A DNA stretch of 64,000 bases from an uncultured Pelagibacteraceae bacterium (GTDB lineage: Bacteria; Pseudomonadota; Alphaproteobacteria; Pelagibacterales; Pelagibacteraceae): the NCBI GenBank assembly GCA_902588925.1, contig CACIRB010000001.1:84218-148217 (forward strand), given 5' to 3'. Shown in pieces: positions 43,122 to 51,698 of this stretch. Each line of letters opens with the position of its first letter. Within the stretch, counting starts at the first letter, position 1. Below the pieces are notes generated by a model, which saw nothing but the letters and a program-made list of their open reading frames with translations, made no database searches and was not told where the DNA came from. The position numbers and the translations under genes are program-made.

Positions 43122-44336
43122 CTAAATTAAATCTTTATGCTTTTGTCTTTTTCTAATTATTTTTATTTTGTTGTTTTTAATTAATATTTCTGATGGTTTT
43201 GTTCTTAAATTATAATTTGAACTTAGTGACATCCCGTATGCACCAACATCACATATTGCAATATAGTCCTTTTCTTGAAGTTCCTGAAAGTTTTTAATAG
43301 TTACAAACTTGTCTGTACTTTCACATATAGGTCCTACAAATTCATAAGTTTTTTTGGAAACTTTTCGAGATTTAATAACTGGTAAAGTTTTATGAATTGC
43401 ACCATATAATGCTGGTCTCATTAAATCATTCATTGCCGCATCTAATATAATGAATTTTTTACTTTCACTGTCTTTTATATAAATAACTTTTGTAATTAAT
43501 GTTCCAGCATTTCCTATTATAGACCGCCCAGGTTCAAATATTATTTTACATTTTTTATTTTTTAAAAATTTCTTAATGGCTAAATTATATTTTTTATAAT
43601 TAAGTTTTTTATTATCATCTGTGTATTTAATTCCCATACCACCGCCTAAATCGATATATTCAAATTTATGAGATGTTTTTTTCAGAAAATTATCAACCAC
43701 TTTAAGCATTTTTTCATATGGTTTATGATCTAAAATTTGGCTTCCAATATGAACACTTAAACAATTAAGATCAATATTTTTTGAATTTTTACAATAATCA
43801 ATAATCTCATGAAATGTTTTTTCATTTACACCAAATTTATTTTCCTTCTTGCCAGTTGAAATTTGGCTTAATGTTTTGGCATCAGTATTAGGATTTAATC
43901 TTAGACCAATTTTTACAATTTTATTTTTAATTTTAGCAACCTTGTTTATTTCTTTTATTTCACTTTTAGATTCTGCATTTATTAATAAAATTTTTTTGTC
44001 TATTGCATATTTTATTTCATCTGTAGTTTTACCTACCCCCGAAAAAACAATTTTTTTTGGATCAACACCTGCTTTAAGAGCCATCATCATTTCACCAATA
44101 GAAACAACATCAGCTCCTAAACCAAATTTTGCTATTTCATGTATTAAATTTACATTAGTATTTGATTTAACCGCAAAACATATCAATGGTGATATTGATT
44201 TAAAATTTTTTTTGAAATTTAATATATTTTCTCTTAATCTTGAATATGAGTAACAATAAGTTGGAGTATTGTACTTTTGAGCAATATCTTGGAAATAATG
44301 TTTTTCAATTGAAAGTTTTTTATTAATATATTTCAT
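43122..44336 (-). CDS. lysA: Diaminopimelate decarboxylase
   Basis: PLP-dependent alanine-racemase-fold decarboxylase; YCYSYSRLRENI, CFAVKSNTN, HIGSQI, CESTDKF. Confidence 0.95.
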   Translation of the reverse strand: MKYINKKLSIEKHYFQDIAQKYNTPTYCYSYSRLRENILNFKKNFKSISPLICFAVKSNTNVNLIHEIAKFGLGADVVSIGEMMMALKAGVDPKKIVFSGVGKTTDEIKYAIDKKILLINAESKSEIKEINKVAKIKNKIVKIGLRLNPNTDAKTLSQISTGKKENKFGVNEKTFHEIIDYCKNSKNIDLNCLSVHIGSQILDHKPYEKMLKVVDNFLKKTSHKFEYIDLGGGMGIKYTDDNKKLNYKKYNLAIKKFLKNKKCKIIFEPGRSIIGNAGTLITKVIYIKDSESKKFIILDAAMNDLMRPALYGAIHKTLPVIKSRKVSKKTYEFVGPICESTDKFVTIKNFQELQEKDYIAICDVGAYGMSLSSNYNLRTKPSEILIKNNKIKIIRKRQKHKDLI

Positions 44337-44458
44337 TTTGTTTTAAATAGAGGATCACATTTCTCTTCTTCTGAACCTGTATAAGTTGGACAATTTTTCT
44401 TACCACAAGATACCAGCATAAATGAAATTAAAATTAAAAGTGATATTTTTTTAATCAT
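44333..44458 (-). CDS. 41-aa LptM/YifL-like small lipoprotein (not in ORF track)
   Basis: Minus-strand translation MIKKISLLILISFMLVSCGKKNCPTYTGSEEEKCDPLFKTK; lipobox LVSCG; ATGA overlaps with argH stop and lysA start; LptM genes lie next to lysA. Confidence 0.8.
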   Translation of the reverse strand: MIKKISLLILISFMLVSCGKKNCPTYTGSEEEKCDPLFKTK

Positions 44459-45846
44459 TTTGTTTTCTTATATTTTATTATCATTTTTCTTATATTATCA
44501 AAAGATGTTCCTCCAAAAGATTTTTTTGAATTAATAGAATTTTTTAATTCAAAAATATTTAAAACTTCCTCTGTGAGTTTTGGTTCAATTTTTTTTAGTT
44601 CATGTAAAGTTAACTCGTTTAAATTTTTCTTTCTTTTTTCTGCCATGTTCACAATAGTAGCTGTTTTTTGATATGCCTTTCTAAATGACATGTTATGTTC
44701 TCTAACTAAATAATCAGCTAGATCTGTTGCCGTAATATGACCTGTATTTGCAAGTTCAAGCATTTTCTTTTTATTCGCACTGCAATTTTTTAAAACTTCA
44801 TCAAATATTTTTAAGCAATTTATGAGAGTGTCATTAGAATTAAAAACTAATTCCTTATCATCCTGTAAATCTTTAAAATAGGATAGTGGCAAGCCCTTTA
44901 GTATAGTTAGCATAGAAAAAAAATTTCCATAAGAAGCACCAGTTTTTCCTCTTAGATATTCCAGAAGATCAGGGTTCTTTTTTTGAGGCATAATCGAAGA
45001 GCCTGTAACAACTTTATCTGATAAGTTAACTAAGTTAAATCCATCTGAATTCCATATAATTAATTCCTCTGCAATTCTAGAAATATGCATTGAACATACT
45101 GAAACAGCATAAAGAAAATCCAGCACAAAGTCTCTATCTGAAACTGTATCTACTGAATTATTGGTTGGTCTTTTAAATCCAAGTTTTTTAGATGTAAAAT
45201 TTCTATCTATATTAAATGAAGTGCCTGATAGAGCCGCTACACCCAACGGACTTTCATCTAAATTATCTAAATTGTATAAAAATCTTTTTTTATCTCTGGT
45301 AAACATTTCCACATAAGCCATTAAATAATGGCCAAATGATATAGCTTGAGCATTTTTAAGATGAGTGAATCCTGGCATAATAGTCTCAATATTTTTTTCA
45401 GCCAGTTTAATTGTACTTTTGATTACTTTATCTATATTATAATTAATATCTTTTGTTGCGGTTTTAATCCAAATTTTAAAATCAGTTATTACCTGATCAT
45501 TTCTTGATCTAGCCGTATGAATGTATCCAGCTTCATCACCAATTATTTGAAATAATCTTTTCTCTATATTCATATGAATATCTTCATACTTTTTGTTAAA
45601 TTCAAATTTTTTGTAAGTTATTTCTTTATAAATTTTATTAAGACCATAAATAATTTTATTTTTTATTTTAAAGGAAATTATCTTTTGTCTAAAAAGCATT
45701 TCAACGTGTGCAATAGATCCTTGTATGTCTTCTTTGTAAAGTCTCTTGTCTATATCAATAGAATTACCAACTTTTTGAAATAAGTTTGACGCTTCCTTTT
45801 GTATTCGCGTGTTCCATATTGCTTGGTTGTTTTTATTTTTTGCCAT
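44455..45846 (-). CDS. argH: Argininosuccinate lyase
   Basis: HTARSRNDQV; GSSIMPQKKNPD signature. Confidence 0.98.
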   Translation of the reverse strand: MAKNKNNQAIWNTRIQKEASNLFQKVGNSIDIDKRLYKEDIQGSIAHVEMLFRQKIISFKIKNKIIYGLNKIYKEITYKKFEFNKKYEDIHMNIEKRLFQIIGDEAGYIHTARSRNDQVITDFKIWIKTATKDINYNIDKVIKSTIKLAEKNIETIMPGFTHLKNAQAISFGHYLMAYVEMFTRDKKRFLYNLDNLDESPLGVAALSGTSFNIDRNFTSKKLGFKRPTNNSVDTVSDRDFVLDFLYAVSVCSMHISRIAEELIIWNSDGFNLVNLSDKVVTGSSIMPQKKNPDLLEYLRGKTGASYGNFFSMLTILKGLPLSYFKDLQDDKELVFNSNDTLINCLKIFDEVLKNCSANKKKMLELANTGHITATDLADYLVREHNMSFRKAYQKTATIVNMAEKRKKNLNELTLHELKKIEPKLTEEVLNIFELKNSINSKKSFGGTSFDNIRKMIIKYKKTK

Positions 45847-45870
45847 GATATTTAGTTATACCTAATTAAT

Positions 45871-46380
45871 ATGAGAATTTTAGCATTATTTATTTTTTTA
45901 ATTACAACTGTAGAAGCTAGTGATTTACCGAACATTAAAAATATTGTTATTCATAAAGTTCCAAAAACGTATGAAAATGTATTTTTTTTAAATAAGAAAA
46001 ATGAAAAAATTAAAATTAATGATTTCAAAGGAAAATTGTTAGTTTTAAATTTTTGGGCTACTTGGTGTCCTCCGTGCAAAGAAGAGATGCCTTCATTAGA
46101 CAATATGCAAGCAAATTCATCACTTAATAATTTAAAAGTTTTTCCTATTAATATTGGGAAAGAAAAACTAAATAAAGTTGAAGAATTTTTTGTAAAATTA
46201 AACTTAAAAAATTTGGAACCTTTTTTTGATCCAGAAGTAACTTTAGCTAAAACTTTTTCTCTAAGAGGAGTTCCAACATCAATATTTATAAATAAAGAAG
46301 GTGAAGAATTTGCAAGGGTTCTTGGTGACATAGACTTTAATGACAAAGATTTTTTAAACTGGATTGAGAAATATAATTAG
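45871..46380 (+). CDS. TlpA-like thiol:disulfide oxidoreductase
   Basis: LVLNFWATWCPPCKEEMPSLD; signal peptide. Confidence 0.92.
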   Translation: MRILALFIFLITTVEASDLPNIKNIVIHKVPKTYENVFFLNKKNEKIKINDFKGKLLVLNFWATWCPPCKEEMPSLDNMQANSSLNNLKVFPINIGKEKLNKVEEFFVKLNLKNLEPFFDPEVTLAKTFSLRGVPTSIFINKEGEEFARVLGDIDFNDKDFLNWIEKYN

Positions 46381-46580
46381 TTTTTAAAAAAATATGCGAA
46401 AGCTACCAAAACAAGTATAGCCGCAAATTGCAACAGAACTCTAAGCTGCATTAGTTTATTTGAATATTTTTTACTTGTTTCTCCACCTTTAAATAAAGTT
46501 CCAATACCCAAAACCAAAACTATTCCAACAGCTATTAAAAGAGCGATAGATAAAATTTTAACTATTATTCCAGAAAACAT
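46377..46580 (-). CDS. HIG1-domain twin-TM protein
   Basis: ATG at 46578-46580: MFSGIIVKILSIALLIAVGIVLVLGIGTLFKGGETSKKYSNKLMQLRVLLQFAAILVLVAFAYFFKN. Confidence 0.85.
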   Translation of the reverse strand: MFSGIIVKILSIALLIAVGIVLVLGIGTLFKGGETSKKYSNKLMQLRVLLQFAAILVLVAFAYFFKN

Positions 46581-46629
46581 ATTTTTATTGTAGTGTGTTT
46601 TTAAAAATAAAAAACATAATAAATCATCT

Positions 46630-47280
46630 ATGACATTTTGCCTTAACTCAATCATCATCAAACCAGATGAAGGAACAGAAATTAAGAATGCGATAGTTTT
46701 ACTTCATGGGTATGGTGGAGATGGAAAAGACATAAGTATGTTAACTTTAAATTGGAAAAGACATCTGCCAAATACTATTTTTATTTGTCCTAATGGACAT
46801 GAAAAGTGTGCAATTAATCCATCAGGATATCAATGGTTTGATTTAACCAAAGAAGATCCATCCTATATCCTTACAGAGTCAATTAAAGCTGAGAATGTTA
46901 TCAAAAAATTTATTGAGGAAGTTAAAACAGAATACAACTTATCAAATCAACAAATTTGTTTATCAGGCTTTAGCCAGGGTTGCATGATGTCTTTGAATGT
47001 TGGTCTTACCTCAAATGAAAAATTTTTATGTGTTGTAGGATTTTCAGGGAAAATAATAGATCAAATTAATTTGAAAGACAGAATCAAAAATAGCACAGAT
47101 ACATTACTAATACATGGTGATGTCGACCAAATTGTTCCATCAACACATTTACTTGAAGCTAAAGATTTTTTAATTCGAAATAATATTCCTGTTGAAACGT
47201 TATTAATAAAAAATTGTGATCATCACATTCCTATCGAGGCATCAAGTACAGCATTAAATTATATTTTAAAAAAAATTTAA
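46630..47280 (+). CDS. Phospholipase/carboxylesterase family hydrolase
   Basis: VLLHGYGGDGKDI; LSGFSQGCMMSL; HGDVDQIVP. Confidence 0.9.
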   Translation: MTFCLNSIIIKPDEGTEIKNAIVLLHGYGGDGKDISMLTLNWKRHLPNTIFICPNGHEKCAINPSGYQWFDLTKEDPSYILTESIKAENVIKKFIEEVKTEYNLSNQQICLSGFSQGCMMSLNVGLTSNEKFLCVVGFSGKIIDQINLKDRIKNSTDTLLIHGDVDQIVPSTHLLEAKDFLIRNNIPVETLLIKNCDHHIPIEASSTALNYILKKI

Positions 47281-47327
47281 CATCTGATCATATTGATTAT
47301 GATGCTAAACTAAGTTAATGTTTTAAT

Positions 47328-47897
47328 GTGAACAACTTTATTGAACAAGATGTATCATTAGAAAAATGTCCTGCATTAGTTCTCAATGCTGATTACAGAC
47401 CTCTAAGTTATTACCCACTATCATTATGGTCATGGCAAGACACTGTGAAATCAGTTTTTCTTGATAGGGTTATAATTGTAAGTCATTACGATAGAACTAT
47501 CAGAAGCCCTTCATTTAATATGAAGCTACCAAGTGTTATTGCTTTAAAAGACTATATTGTTCCTCAAACGAAACCAAGTTTTACTAGATTTAACGTTTTT
47601 TTAAGAGATAAATTCTCTTGTCAATATTGTGGAAGTAATGAGGAACTTACTTTTGATCATTTGCTTCCAAGATCCAAAGGTGGAGAAACAAATTGGGACA
47701 ATGTAGTTACAGCTTGTTCAGCTTGTAATGTAAAAAAAGGTGGAAAATTATTAAAACATTCAGGAATGAAATTAAATCAATATCCATTCAGACCTTCAAC
47801 AGAAGATTTACATAAAAATGGTAAGAACTTTCCTCCTAACTTTTTACACAAAAGTTGGATGGATTATTTGTATTGGGATGTTGAATTAGAAACTTAA
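47328..47897 (+). CDS. HNH endonuclease domain protein (GTG start)
   Basis: FSCQYCGSNEELTFDHLLPRSKGGETNWDNVVTACSACNVKKG. Confidence 0.9.
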   Translation: MNNFIEQDVSLEKCPALVLNADYRPLSYYPLSLWSWQDTVKSVFLDRVIIVSHYDRTIRSPSFNMKLPSVIALKDYIVPQTKPSFTRFNVFLRDKFSCQYCGSNEELTFDHLLPRSKGGETNWDNVVTACSACNVKKGGKLLKHSGMKLNQYPFRPSTEDLHKNGKNFPPNFLHKSWMDYLYWDVELET

Positions 47898-48427
47898 ATT
47901 TTTTCAGAAATATTAATTGCAATTTTAGAACCAGTTTTAATTATTTTATCTAAAATACTATAAGGTCCTTTTTTAGTTGCACCTTTTTCATAAGCGATAT
48001 CTTTATGATTAAGCTCATCTTTTCTAAATTTTGTAATTTTGTTTTTGAGAAATTTTTCATCTTCATCTAATTGATTAATTTGATTTAAGTAGTGTTCATC
48101 AATTACTTCCTCTACAGATGCTGTGCATAGCATGGCTGCTTTTTTCCCTAATAAAGTAGAACCAAATCCTAAACCAACACCTAGTAAATCCCACAGTGGT
48201 AAAAGTTTTGTAGGAGCAATGTTTCTTTTTTTAATTTCATTTTCAAAGAATTCACTATGTTCCTTTTCATGAATTTTCATATCTTCTATGATTTTTTTCA
48301 AATTTTCATCTTTGACAAATGTATTTAAAGCTAATAATTGACCTTCATATATTTTAACTGCTCCACGCTCACCAGCATGATCTACCCTTATAAATTCTTC
48401 AATTTTTTTTTTACTTACTTTTGCCAT
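47894..48427 (-). CDS. coq7: Demethoxyubiquinone hydroxylase Coq7
   Basis: IRVDHAGERGAVKIYEGQL; EKEHSEFFE diiron motifs. Confidence 0.95.
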   Translation of the reverse strand: MAKVSKKKIEEFIRVDHAGERGAVKIYEGQLLALNTFVKDENLKKIIEDMKIHEKEHSEFFENEIKKRNIAPTKLLPLWDLLGVGLGFGSTLLGKKAAMLCTASVEEVIDEHYLNQINQLDEDEKFLKNKITKFRKDELNHKDIAYEKGATKKGPYSILDKIIKTGSKIAINISEKI

Positions 48428-48893
48428 AGTTTAAATAAATTTTTAATGCATTGATTGTAATTAGTATAGAAATTACAATATTGTAAGTTGTAAGTGATAA
48501 TCCAAATATTTTAAATGTTACATCTTTGCAGCTCACTTTTTTTTCCTGCAATTGTTTTAAAATTTCTTCTTTGGAAGTTGCCTCAGAGCCATTTTTTAAG
48601 TCACAAACTAAAGATTCCTCGATAAATCCGTGCTCAATACCAAAATGATAAACTGATAAGATAGTAGCTGTTAAAAAAACTATTACCAATAAAACCAAAA
48701 ATATTTTTTCAAACTGAGAAAATTTATAATTCAAGAGTATAATTACTATTGCAATTACATATGGAATTCTTTCTAAGATACAAAGATTGCATGGTTGATG
48801 ACCCAAAACATATTCAATAAAGAACGCTGAAATTAAAGCAACGAAACTGACAAATAAAATTAGGTTAAGAAACAATGATTTGTTATTAAGCAT
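48411..48893 (-). CDS. dsbB: Disulfide bond formation protein DsbB
   Basis: Four-TM protein with HQPCNLCILERIPY. Confidence 0.92.
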   Translation of the reverse strand: MLNNKSLFLNLILFVSFVALISAFFIEYVLGHQPCNLCILERIPYVIAIVIILLNYKFSQFEKIFLVLLVIVFLTATILSVYHFGIEHGFIEESLVCDLKNGSEATSKEEILKQLQEKKVSCKDVTFKIFGLSLTTYNIVISILITINALKIYLNYGKSK

Positions 48894-49491
48894 TAAATTT
48901 AAAAATTAAAAATATAATTCCTAATACTATAACTAGTAAAATTCCAATTATAGTGAACCATTTTGAACCATGCTTTCCCATGAATTCAGTAAATAAGTCA
49001 CCAAATTTATAAGATAAATAAGCAACAATAAAAAATCTAAAACTTCTCGAGATTAAACTTACAACAATAAACACAGGTAAACTAAAACCAACAACACCGC
49101 TAGCAATAGTGAATGCTTTATAGGGAAGTGGGGTAAATCCTGCTAGAAAAAGAATACTTAGCCAGGCAAGAAAACCTGATCCTTGAGACAAACTTGTCTT
49201 CAAATTCTCTACTTTATTTTCATAACCATAAAATTCAATTACATGAATAGCCAAATCATAAAACAAATAACCTAGTAAATATCCAAAAATTCCGCCTAAA
49301 ACTGAAAATATAGATGCGATTAAAAATATTTTAAAATATTCTTTTTTTTTAGCAATCACCATAGGAATAATCATTACATCTGGAGGTATAGGAAAAAATG
49401 AACTTTCAGTGAAGGAAACAATTCCTAAGTATAAATTTGAACTTTTGTGAGCAGCTAAATTTAAACAATATTTATAAAGACTTTGTAACAT
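48886..49491 (-). CDS. DedA/YqaA family inner-membrane protein
   Basis: ESSFFPIPPDVMIIPMV; GGIFGYLLGY; FTPLPYKAFTIASG. Confidence 0.88.
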   Translation of the reverse strand: MLQSLYKYCLNLAAHKSSNLYLGIVSFTESSFFPIPPDVMIIPMVIAKKKEYFKIFLIASIFSVLGGIFGYLLGYLFYDLAIHVIEFYGYENKVENLKTSLSQGSGFLAWLSILFLAGFTPLPYKAFTIASGVVGFSLPVFIVVSLISRSFRFFIVAYLSYKFGDLFTEFMGKHGSKWFTIIGILLVIVLGIIFLIFKFNA

Positions 49492-49548
49492 TTTTTAGTT
49501 TTAATATAATTTTAGTTCTTATACTATTTAATTATAATTTAATATAAT

Positions 49549-49633
49549 GGGCGAATGGCGGAACTGGTAGACGCGCACGACTCAAAATCGTGTTTCGCAA
49601 GAAGTGAGAGTTCGATTCTCTCTTCGCCCACCA
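49549..49633 (+). tRNA. tRNA-Leu (anticodon CAA)
   Basis: GGGCGAA...TTCGCCC acceptor stem, anticodon stem-loop CACGA-CTCAAAA-TCGTG, class II variable arm, GTTCGATTC T-loop, encoded CCA. Confidence 0.96.
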
Positions 49634-49639
49634 AAGTTT

Positions 49640-51337
49640 ATGAATATAAAAAACTATAATAATCTTTTAGAACTATTTTATAATCAGTATACTAAAGAAA
49701 AAGCAGATCAAATTTTTCTAAAATCCTTAAAAAATCCAAATGATAAATTTTCTTGGAGAGATACTTATTTAAATATTTTAAAATTAAGCAATGAGCTTAA
49801 ATCTTTAATTCAAAAAAAAGATAGATGTTTATTAATTTCAGAAAATAGACCTGAATGGATGATATCTGATTTAGCGATAATGTTAGCAGGTGGAATTACT
49901 GTGCCAGCCTATACTACTTACACCGAAAGAGATTATGAATATTTAATTGATGATTGTAATCCGTCGGTAATAGTTGTCTCAGATCAAGTTCAATATAATA
50001 AAATTAAAAATATAATTCCTACAAAGCCATTTATAAAAAAGGTTATCACCTTTGATCAAATTGATAGTCAATTAAATACTATATGTGTAAAAGATATTTT
50101 TTTGAAGAACGATTGTGAAGAGATCGATTTTTTAAAATTAGAAATTTCAAGAAAAGACGTAGCTTGTATTATTTATACATCAGGAACCCAAGGTAACCCC
50201 AAGGGAGTAATGCTCAGCCATGGAGGGATTTTAAATAATTGTGAAGGTTCTATTTCACTTTTAAAAGAGATAATATCTTACAAACCTAAATTCCTAACTT
50301 GGTTACCATTATCGCATTCTTATGAACATACCGTTCAGTTTGTCCAAATAGCAATAGGTGCCGAAGTTTATTATGCAGAAAGTATAGATAAATTAATTAA
50401 AAATATGGGAGAATGTAATCCTGATATTATGACAGCTGTTCCAAGATTTTATCAGAATCTGTATCAAAAAATTAATTCAACTTTTAATAAAGCTACTGGT
50501 TTTAAAAAATCTCTTATAAACAAAATGCTTTATCTTGGTGAAAAAGTACTAACAAATCAAAAACTTACTTTTTTTGAAAAAGTGCAAAATACAATTTGTG
50601 AAAAAATAGTTAGAAAGAAAATAAAAGCTCAATTTGGAGGTTCTTTAAAAGCATTTATTTCTGGAGGAGGTGCGCTAGACAAAGAAGTGGGTGTTTTTTT
50701 AAATTCGATAGGTTTACCGACTTTACAAGGGTATGGTTTAACAGAAACTTCTCCAGTTGTAAGTTGTAACCCAATAAAAGATATAAGGATAGATACAGTA
50801 GGTCCTGCTTTTAGTGGAAATGAAGTGCAAATTGCTGACGATGGTGAAATTCTGGTTAAAGGTGAAAATGTCATGTTGGGCTATTGGAATAAAAAGGAGG
50901 AGACTGAAAAAGTTTTAAAGGATGGCTGGTTATATACTGGAGATATAGGACATTTTGAAAATGGTTACTTAAAAATCACTGATAGAAAAAAAGATATTTT
51001 AATTACACCAGGTGGTGACAATATTTCTCCTGTGAAAATTGAAAATGACTTACTCAAGATTGAATTTGTAGAGCAAGCATTAGTTTATGGAGATAACAAA
51101 CCTTATTTAATAGCTATTTTAGTTCTAAATAATAATGAAAGTAATGTGTCAGATGAAAATATTTCAAAAGAAATAGAAACAATTAATAAAAACTTATCTA
51201 AGATAGAAAAAATTAAAAAGTTTTTTGTAATTAAAGATCAATTTACAATTGAAAATGGATTAATGACACCAACTTTAAAGTTAAAAAGATACAAAATTAT
51301 TGAAAAGTATAAAAGTGAAATAGAAAAACTTTATTAA
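49640..51337 (+). CDS. Long-chain acyl-CoA synthetase (AMP-binding)
   Basis: CIIYTSGTQGNPKGVMLSHGG; GYGLTETSPVVSCNP; start corrected to ATG 49640, since the ORF-track start lies in the tRNA. Confidence 0.93.
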   Translation: MNIKNYNNLLELFYNQYTKEKADQIFLKSLKNPNDKFSWRDTYLNILKLSNELKSLIQKKDRCLLISENRPEWMISDLAIMLAGGITVPAYTTYTERDYEYLIDDCNPSVIVVSDQVQYNKIKNIIPTKPFIKKVITFDQIDSQLNTICVKDIFLKNDCEEIDFLKLEISRKDVACIIYTSGTQGNPKGVMLSHGGILNNCEGSISLLKEIISYKPKFLTWLPLSHSYEHTVQFVQIAIGAEVYYAESIDKLIKNMGECNPDIMTAVPRFYQNLYQKINSTFNKATGFKKSLINKMLYLGEKVLTNQKLTFFEKVQNTICEKIVRKKIKAQFGGSLKAFISGGGALDKEVGVFLNSIGLPTLQGYGLTETSPVVSCNPIKDIRIDTVGPAFSGNEVQIADDGEILVKGENVMLGYWNKKEETEKVLKDGWLYTGDIGHFENGYLKITDRKKDILITPGGDNISPVKIENDLLKIEFVEQALVYGDNKPYLIAILVLNNNESNVSDENISKEIETINKNLSKIEKIKKFFVIKDQFTIENGLMTPTLKLKRYKIIEKYKSEIEKLY

Positions 51338-51496
51338 ATTTATTTAAATTAAGAGTTTATTTACCGCATAAACATTAACTAAATTAATAAAAAATTTTTT
51401 TATAAAAAATAAAAAATAAAAAATAATTTTTTTAAAATTCGCTTTTAATTAATGATTTGACATAAGTTGTATAAAAAAATAAAAATAAGTTAACAG

Positions 51497-51513
51497 CGAA
51501 TCAATTTGATTCG
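51497..51513. repeat. Inverted repeat CGAATCAA-T-TTGATTCG upstream of the K/A peptide gene
   Basis: Perfect 8-bp arms with 1-nt centre, 24 nt upstream of the ATG. Confidence 0.8.
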
Positions 51514-51536
51514 TTAAACTAAAAAGGGAGCTAAAG

Positions 51537-51635
51537 ATGCCTAAGAAAAGAAAAAAAGCGGCAAAGAAAACTAAGAAAAAAGCTAAGAAAAAAGCTAAGA
51601 AAAAAGCAAAAAAGGCTAAGAAAAGAAGAAAATAA
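51537..51635 (+). CDS. 32-aa lysine/alanine-repeat (histone H1-like) basic peptide (not in ORF track)
   Basis: ATG...TAA translates to MPKKRKKAAKKTKKKAKKKAKKKAKKAKKRRK; good SD (AAGGGAG), own candidate promoter region and downstream terminator. Confidence 0.8.
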   Translation: MPKKRKKAAKKTKKKAKKKAKKKAKKAKKRRK

Positions 51636-51653
51636 TAACTTAGTATTCTTTAC

Positions 51654-51698
51654 AAAAAACGCTTCTCATAACTTTTTGTGTGAGAGGCGTTTTTTTTT
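51654..51698 (+). terminator. Terminator between K/A peptide and carD (probably bidirectional)
   Basis: ACGCTTCTCA...TGAGAGGCGT stem, A run on the 5' side and T run on the 3' side. Confidence 0.88.

Noticed and set aside
47328-47897. HNH protein as a mobile-element or intron endonuclease
   Set aside because: No intron, repeats or insertion signs; resembles the common stand-alone chromosomal HNH family.
49604-49639. N-terminal extension of the acyl-CoA synthetase ORF (MRVRFSLRPPKF)
   Set aside because: Lies within the tRNA-Leu gene; true start is ATG 49640.
51338-51456. A/T homopolymer-rich stretch after the acyl-CoA synthetase gene as a structured RNA
   Set aside because: Only low-complexity A/T runs; no convincing stem beyond what such composition yields.
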